A stretch of DNA of 10,289 nt, taken from assembly GCA_964540815.1 (NCBI GenBank), contig CAZIOH010000146.1:1-10289 (forward strand), written 5' to 3'. The notes beneath the pieces were generated by a model that saw only the letters and a list, made by a program, of their open reading frames with translations, was not told the DNA's origin and did no database searches. Source of the stretch: CAZIOH01 sp964540815 (lineage in GTDB: Bacteria > Myxococcota_A > Polyangia > Fen-1088). This document shows, piece by piece, positions 6,407-10,289 of this stretch. Position numbers and translations under genes: made by a program. How positions within the stretch are numbered: the stretch's first letter is position 1; each line of letters begins with the position of its first letter.

Positions 6407-7165
6407 TCATCGCGCCCCAGACGCTCGCCCGCGTGGGTGGTCGGAGGAGGGCGTGGCGGTGGTGGTGGGCGCGGTGGCGGGCGCGCCCGAGCCCTCGGTG
6501 CCCGCGAAGCCCGGAAATCGCGCGGCCTCGCTCGAGAGCACCATGCGAATCGCGATCTTGTCGTCGCGCTCCGTGAAGGCCCGTGTGTGAAAGGTGAGAT
6601 AGCCAGCCGCACGCAGCGTCAGATCGAGCGGCCCGGAGCCGCGCGGGCGAACGAGGTCGAGCGGCGCCACGCCCAGATCCTTCATGCCCCACAGGACGTG
6701 CGCGATGCCGGGCGGCTGGACCAGCAAGCGAATGGTCACCTCGTTCGGGTGGGCTGGAGGAGGGCCGACCGGGGTTGCCGCGGACGGCGGCTTCGACTTC
6801 CAGCCCGTCGGCCCGCGCGGGCGGGCGGGTGCGGCCGCGGGTGGAGGTGGTGGCGGCGGCGACCCGCCGAGGGGAGGCACCGGCCGGGGCGGTCCGGACT
6901 GGGCCTCGGCGTCGTGGTCGGACTCGGGCCGCGCGTCGGGCTCGGGCGCGAGCGCCCCCGCGGGTTCGCGCGCCCCCGCCGCGGGCTCGGGAGCCGCCGC
7001 GGGCTCGGCAGCGTCCTCGGCGGAGGCCCTGGCGACGGTCCCGAGACTGGCGAGGGCCACCAGGCAGACCGGGACCAGCCCGCGGAGACGGGGATGGGAT
7101 GAAGCGGATGCAGCGCATGCAGCCGACGCAGAACACTCGGCGACCGACGCTCCGCCGAGCCTCAC
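6407..7165 (-). CDS. Secreted proline-rich protein with a PEGA-like domain
   Basis: A 252-residue protein of unknown precise function, probably periplasmic or envelope-associated. The N-terminus has a long n-region, then a hydrophobic stretch LRGLVPVCLVALASLGTVA ending ARASA (about 27-49), a likely signal peptide cleaved before EDAAEP. Residues about 50-140 are low-complexity Ala/Pro/Glu/Asp with a seven-proline run (103-109). The only folded part is about 141-212: NEVTIRLLVQPPGIAHVLWG, KDLGVAPLDL, LDLTLRAAGYLTFHTRAF, KIAIRMVL. This matches the PEGA surface-domain pattern (beta strand, P-G-a-x-V-x-x-G, x-L-G-x-x-P-L, GY, final strand). A disordered Thr/Ser/Pro tail follows. The GTG start at 7165 overlaps the transpeptidase stop as GTGA and is preceded by GGAGGGGAG, so the two genes are coupled. 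The Pro-rich segment may span the periplasm. Confidence 0.8.
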   Translation of the reverse strand: MRLGGASVAECSASAACAASASSHPRLRGLVPVCLVALASLGTVARASAEDAAEPAAAPEPAAGAREPAGALAPEPDARPESDHDAEAQSGPPRPVPPLGGSPPPPPPPAAAPARPRGPTGWKSKPPSAATPVGPPPAHPNEVTIRLLVQPPGIAHVLWGMKDLGVAPLDLVRPRGSGPLDLTLRAAGYLTFHTRAFTERDDKIAIRMVLSSEAARFPGFAGTEGSGAPATAPTTTATPSSDHPRGRASGAR

Positions 7166-9495
7166 GGCTCCCCTCCGCCGCTGGCCTTGCTGTCGAGTGA
7201 ATCGGACATCGCCGGCACCGCGGCGGAGGCCACCGCACGGTAGTGGATCCCCGGCTTGCGAACGTACCCGGTGACCGGCGTCTGCCGCACCCCGCGGATG
7301 GTCCCCTCCTTGGTCTCGATCGGGATCGGGGGCTCGAGCTCGTAGTAGAAGCCACGCGCCGGGAGGCGCAGATCGAAGAGGTCGCCGCCCGCGAAGAAGG
7401 TCCGACGATAGTCGAGGGGCAGCGTGCCGATGGTCCGTGCCCGGTGGTGCGAGAGCACGAAGCTGAAGAGCCGCACCGCCATGTTGTTGTAGAGGCGATG
7501 GCAGCCGTGGGAGAAGCGGCCGCGCAACGACAGGTAGTCGAACGAGCCGTGGGTCCGGATGCCGTTGTCCGCGAAGCTGACCCCGCCACCCGGGCCGACC
7601 CGCATCTGCTCGTGGATCGCCGCGACCAGGCCGTAGGCGGAGAGAAATCCCGGACCGACCTCGTCGTAGTTGGTGACCTTGACGAAGGCCCCGTTGACCC
7701 GCTTCTCCTTGACCATCCCGCCGAGCGGGGCGGTGGGAGGCGGTATCCACACCGGCGCAGCGACCAGGTGACGCCACACCCGCGGCCCCACGTCCGAGCC
7801 CTTGTACGCGTAGTACTCCTGCCCATCGCCCGCCACCTCGGATCGCCAGCCGCCGACGGTGGTTCGCCAGCGCACCAGCGGCACCCGCTCGCCCCGCCAC
7901 CGCACGAACAAACTGAAGGTGGGAAAGTGCTCGCGCGGCTGGGGGAGGCGGACGCCCCGGGCGTCGAAGGGAAAGTCGTACCAGACGTCGCCCCGATCGA
8001 TCTCGGCAGAGAGCTCGAGATCCCGACCGGCGGCGTGGTACTCCGGCAGCTGGGGGAAGCGCGCCACCGCACGCAGCGACCGAAAGTCGTCCGGTCCATG
8101 CCGGCCAAAGAAGTCGACCGCGTCGCCGGGGGTCTGGAGATCGAGGGCCGCCATCACCGCCTCGGTGGCCGACGCGACCAGGTCCGGGACGGGGTGGCGC
8201 TGCCCATCCTGGCCGAGATAGGTGGCGGCCTTCCCGTCCTCGGCGACGGCCGATCCATCTTCCACGATCGAGGCGGCGTGCACCGCGCGCTCCGCCAGCG
8301 TGCGGCGCAGGGCCGCGAAGTCCAGCTCGACCGGCGCGCGGGCCATGGCCTGCAGGGTGGAGTGGGTGAGGTCGCCCTGGGCCATGATCGCGTGCTTTTG
8401 CTGGAACGCCAGCACCGCCGCCCGCAGGACGGTGTCGTACCGCCCCGCCCTGTGGCTGCCGCGCGCGGCGAGGAGCCCCTCGCAGACCATCCGCTTCTCC
8501 ACCTCCCTGAACGCGGCCCGCTCCGCCTCGAAGCGGCGGTGAGCCTCGAGGGCACGCGAGAGGGAGCTGGAGATGGGCGGGGACACCTGTCCCGGGCCCG
8601 GGCTCGGGCCGGTGACCTGGCCCGTGCGCGTGGCCGCGCTTGGACCGGCGGACTGCCCGAGGGCGGCCCGCACCCGGCGGGCGCGGGCCTCGGCGCGGCC
8701 GAGCTCCTTCTCTTCGGTCGAGGAGCCCCAGGTCGGGATCTCGTTCACGGCCAGCAGCGTCGCGGGATCCACCGCGCTGCAGTCGCGCGCCGCATCCGAC
8801 GAGAGGCGGGCCCCCAGCACCGACAGCGACGGCGGGACTCCGAGCAGCTCGAGGAAGTTCTTGCCGAGGTCGAACGGGGATGGTCCACCAAGCGGTTGAC
8901 CATCGTCGTCCGTCTGATCGTTGGCCAGCCCCACGAACACCCGGCGATAGGCATTCGCGAGGGGCTCGCCGGAGGGACCGGTGCCATCGGCGAAGATCAC
9001 CGGCGCCCAGCCGTCGGACAGATCCACCACCGTGAGCCCGCGCCGCCGCGCTTCGTCCGCGTCCACCAGGCGCTCGACCCCATCCGACACCTGCAGCGCT
9101 CGCCGCTCGGATGGAACGTCCGAACCGGCCACCGGTAGCGCGTCCGGGTCGTGGCGCGGAGCGCGCGCTGGACGCGGCGGCACGGAGATGCCCGAAGGAG
9201 CTCGCGGCGTCGCGCTCGGCGCGCCTGCTGCTCGCGAGGAGGAGGGCGGCGCTGCAAGCGGAGGTCGGGCCGACCCCGGCGCGCCTCGGCCTTCCGGTCG
9301 CGTGGCAGGGCGGCAGGCGAGCAGCAGCACGAGCCCGAGCAGGAAGAAGCGGGCCCGTCCCGCAGGCCCGCGATTCAGCCGCCGGACACCTGCAACCCAC
9401 GCGCTGTCGGTCGTATCCGCGAGCGCCTTCGAAAGAGGCAAAAAGAATCGAGCCGGGTCTTTCGATGCCACCAAGTCATCGTATATTGCCGCCAT
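7162..9495 (-). CDS. Lipoprotein L,D-transpeptidase (YkuD fold) with peptidoglycan-binding region
   Basis: Would form L,D (3-3) peptidoglycan crosslinks or attach proteins to the wall, in the periplasm. From the ATG at 9495 it has 777 residues. A lipoprotein signal, ARFFLLGLVLLLAC, ends at Cys61; then come a Pro/Ala/Ser-rich tether (about 62-125), an unassigned region with VDLSDGWAPVIFADGTG (157-173), a peptidoglycan-binding-like helix set (about 347-385, GRYDTVLRAAVLAFQQKHAI, then DLTHSTLQAM) and the YkuD catalytic domain about 525-700. The catalytic signature is RTHG...SHGCHRL: His649, Ser662-His663-Gly664-Cys665, Arg667. Start choice is uncertain. The ATG gives an implausibly long 49-residue n-region and has no Shine-Dalgarno. 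GTG 9471, TTG 9441 and especially CTG 9378 (AGGTG eight bases upstream; short basic LNRGPAGRAR n-region) are alternatives. It is coupled to the downstream PEGA-like gene. Confidence 0.88.
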   Translation of the reverse strand: MAAIYDDLVASKDPARFFLPLSKALADTTDSAWVAGVRRLNRGPAGRARFFLLGLVLLLACRPATRPEGRGAPGSARPPLAAPPSSSRAAGAPSATPRAPSGISVPPRPARAPRHDPDALPVAGSDVPSERRALQVSDGVERLVDADEARRRGLTVVDLSDGWAPVIFADGTGPSGEPLANAYRRVFVGLANDQTDDDGQPLGGPSPFDLGKNFLELLGVPPSLSVLGARLSSDAARDCSAVDPATLLAVNEIPTWGSSTEEKELGRAEARARRVRAALGQSAGPSAATRTGQVTGPSPGPGQVSPPISSSLSRALEAHRRFEAERAAFREVEKRMVCEGLLAARGSHRAGRYDTVLRAAVLAFQQKHAIMAQGDLTHSTLQAMARAPVELDFAALRRTLAERAVHAASIVEDGSAVAEDGKAATYLGQDGQRHPVPDLVASATEAVMAALDLQTPGDAVDFFGRHGPDDFRSLRAVARFPQLPEYHAAGRDLELSAEIDRGDVWYDFPFDARGVRLPQPREHFPTFSLFVRWRGERVPLVRWRTTVGGWRSEVAGDGQEYYAYKGSDVGPRVWRHLVAAPVWIPPPTAPLGGMVKEKRVNGAFVKVTNYDEVGPGFLSAYGLVAAIHEQMRVGPGGGVSFADNGIRTHGSFDYLSLRGRFSHGCHRLYNNMAVRLFSFVLSHHRARTIGTLPLDYRRTFFAGGDLFDLRLPARGFYYELEPPIPIETKEGTIRGVRQTPVTGYVRKPGIHYRAVASAAVPAMSDSLDSKASGGGEP
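9482..9493 (+). promoter_or_regulatory. -10 box positioned for a leaderless barrel mRNA
   Basis: TATATT (9482-9487, 5 of 6 to consensus) is followed by exactly six bases and then the ATG of the barrel gene. Usual -10 geometry puts the transcript start on or within a base or two of the A of the ATG. There is no Shine-Dalgarno upstream, which fits a leaderless message. The -35 region (9459-9464, CTTTCG) is poor. On the other strand the same bases give TATACG (9480-9485), a weaker -10 pointing toward the transpeptidase, so the spacer may fire in both directions. Confidence 0.45.
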
Positions 9496-10039
9496 GTTGC
9501 CGCTTAGGAGAATCATTCGCCTGCTCACCTCGACGGCCCTGGCCGGGATTGTTGCGCTGGCGGTGACGGCTTGGCCGGGGCGAGCGCAGGCCACCGAGGT
9601 GGGCTACGGACGGAACCTCGGTCTCGGATTCGTCCTGGGAGATCCCACGGGTTTCGTGGGCAAGTACTGGGTGGGGCGCACCAACGCCATCGACATGGGG
9701 TTCGGCTTTTACGGGTACGCGTGGGGCTGGTGCGACAACCACGGCTGCGGGGGCAATCAATCGTTCAGCCTGAACGCCGACTACCTTTGGCAATCGAACC
9801 TGGTGCGAAGCACCGCCCAGCTCGACTGGCACATCGGCGCGGGAGCCCGCACCATCATCTGGAACGACGGCGGTCGCGGCCACGTCGCGCTCGGGCCCCG
9901 CATGCCCATCGGGCTCGACCTGATGTTCAACAACCCGAACTTCCTCGAGGTGTTCTTCGAGCTCGCGCCGATCATCTACGTGGCCCCCGGCGTCGGCTTC
10001 AACATCGAGGGTGGTCTCGGCGTGCGCCTGTACTTCTAG
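9494..10039 (+). CDS. Small outer-membrane beta-barrel protein, DUF3996-like
   Basis: A 181-residue protein. A signal peptide (MLPLRRIIRLLTSTALAGIV, then ALAVTAWPGRAQA) is cleaved near residue 33, leaving TEVGYGRNLG. The mature part alternates short amphipathic strands rich in Gly and aromatics: LGLGFVLGDPTGFVGKYWVG, AIDMGFGFYGYAW, FSLNADYLWQS, LDWHIGAGARTIIW, ALGPRMPIGLDLMF, FLEVFFELAPIIYVAP, and a last strand GLGVRLYF ending in Phe, the usual signal for outer-membrane barrel assembly. The GDPTG-x-x-GKYW-x-x-R-T-NA-x-D pattern and the P-x-G-LEVFFE-x-AP part match the DUF3996-type barrels I associate with myxobacteria; family name from memory. Two cysteines occur in WCDNHGCGG. No Shine-Dalgarno; see the -10 box. 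It is divergent from the transpeptidase, and its stop codon runs directly into the GC-rich repeat. Confidence 0.82.
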   Translation: MLPLRRIIRLLTSTALAGIVALAVTAWPGRAQATEVGYGRNLGLGFVLGDPTGFVGKYWVGRTNAIDMGFGFYGYAWGWCDNHGCGGNQSFSLNADYLWQSNLVRSTAQLDWHIGAGARTIIWNDGGRGHVALGPRMPIGLDLMFNNPNFLEVFFELAPIIYVAPGVGFNIEGGLGVRLYF

Positions 10040-10135
10040 GGACGCGGCTTCGCCGCTCGCGGGAAGGGGAGGACCGGAGCGCGGGAAGGGGAGGCCCCCT
10101 TCCCCCCGCGGACGACGAGACGCGCGCCCGGATCT
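10040..10135 (+). repeat. GC-rich 3'-end repeat unit directly after the barrel gene
   Basis: Starts at the stop codon: TAG is followed by GGACGCG, so the last G of the stop coincides with the first G of the repeat's GGGACGCG. The first hairpin is GCGGC-TTC-GCCGC (10044-10056), which has the same 5-bp stem and 3-base loop as the copies beside rnpB but with a C-G pair turned into G-C. The unit has an extra, rearranged segment (GAGCGCGGGAAGGGGAGG at about 10077-10094) and ends CGCCCGGATCT. Orientation relative to the gene is the same as after sucB and rnpB. Confidence 0.85.
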
Positions 10136-10172
10136 GCTTTGCCGGTGCTGTCTCCGGTTGGCAAAGCCAACC
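10136..10172 (+). repeat. Second repeat module with two alternative hairpins, right copy
   Basis: GGTTGGC-AAA-GCCAACC (10156-10172) is a perfect stem-loop. GCTTTGCC (10136-10143) is also perfectly complementary to GGCAAAGC (10160-10167), which overlaps the first stem, so only one pairing can form at a time. The left copy (661-701) preserves both options on the strand of its upstream gene, with a spacer of the same length but different sequence. Confidence 0.75.
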
Positions 10173-10199
10173 TCCGGTGCTCCGAGAAGCGGGATGCTG

Positions 10200-10289
10200 C
10201 CGCGCCTTCGGCGCTCGCGGGAAGGGGAGGACCCCTCCCCGCGGGCCCCTCCCGCGGACGACGAGACGCGCGCCCGGATCTGCTTTGCT
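10200..10289 (+). repeat. GC-rich 3'-end repeat unit at the right window edge
   Basis: A well preserved unit. It has the hairpin GCGCC-TTC-GGCGC (10202-10214), then GGGGAGG-ACC-CCTCCCC (10224-10240), then CGCGGG-CCCCT-CCCGCG (10240-10256), then GACGACGAGACGCG and CCCGGATCTGCTTTGC. It begins with GATGCTGCC instead of GGGACGCG, so its left border differs from the gene-adjacent copies. It ends in the module-2 start and leaves the window. About 27 bases of ordinary spacer (10173-10199) separate it from the preceding module. Confidence 0.85.

Noticed and set aside
7243..9138. Plus-strand open frame of 631 codons opposite the transpeptidase
   Set aside because: Antisense shadow; the transpeptidase frame holds a lipobox and a catalytic SHGC motif.
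7166..9400. N-terminal part of a 997-codon minus frame ending at 6407
   Set aside because: It overlaps the transpeptidase in another frame. Only the part from GTG 7165, with a strong ribosome-binding site and a signal peptide, is a gene.

Overview
The window is a strongly GC-rich stretch of a Gram-negative bacterial chromosome. Long shadow reading frames in all six frames, a lipoprotein L,D-transpeptidase, a PEGA-type protein and a small outer-membrane barrel of a type I associate with myxobacteria suggest the Myxococcota (former Deltaproteobacteria). This is an inference from gene style, not a database result. There are no phage, CRISPR, IS or tRNA genes; most of the content is chromosomal housekeeping and cell-envelope genes.

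Layout. Left edge (1-872): the RNase P RNA gene rnpB lies on the minus strand (65-456). It is followed downstream by GC-rich hairpin repeats (1-55) and preceded by about 400 bases of non-coding sequence holding its -10 box, a REP-like hairpin and a second block of the same repeats. Middle (873-5176, minus strand): sucA and sucB, the E1 and E2 subunits of 2-oxoglutarate dehydrogenase, translationally coupled through a TGATG overlap. Upstream of sucA are an 18-bp palindrome and a doubtful small ORF (5379-5648). Next, 5860-6168 (minus) is an HU-family nucleoid protein with a strong ribosome-binding site, a downstream hairpin terminator and an AT-richer leader full of inverted repeats. Right part: a minus-strand pair of envelope genes, a lipoprotein L,D-transpeptidase (7162 to about 9495) and a secreted proline-rich PEGA-like protein (6407-7165), overlapping as GTGA. 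Divergent from them is an outer-membrane beta-barrel (9494-10039, plus), whose ATG overlaps the most upstream ATG of the transpeptidase. The right edge (10040-10289) is again the GC-rich repeat family, now inverted relative to the left edge.

How the parts work together: sucAB supplies two of the three enzymes of the 2-oxoglutarate dehydrogenase complex; the E3 (lpd) is not in the window. The transpeptidase, PEGA-like protein and barrel share one regulatory region and probably act in the periplasm and outer membrane, possibly in peptidoglycan remodelling or in tethering the outer membrane to the wall.

The least ordinary feature is the repeat family. Three separate blocks sit immediately at the 3' ends of unrelated genes (rnpB, sucB, the barrel), always in the same orientation relative to the upstream gene. 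In two cases they begin exactly at the stop codon. They carry a short hairpin with compensatory base changes, strong GC hairpins, and a second module with two mutually exclusive pairings. This looks like a dispersed 3'-end (terminator-like or REP-like) element that I do not recognise as a named family.
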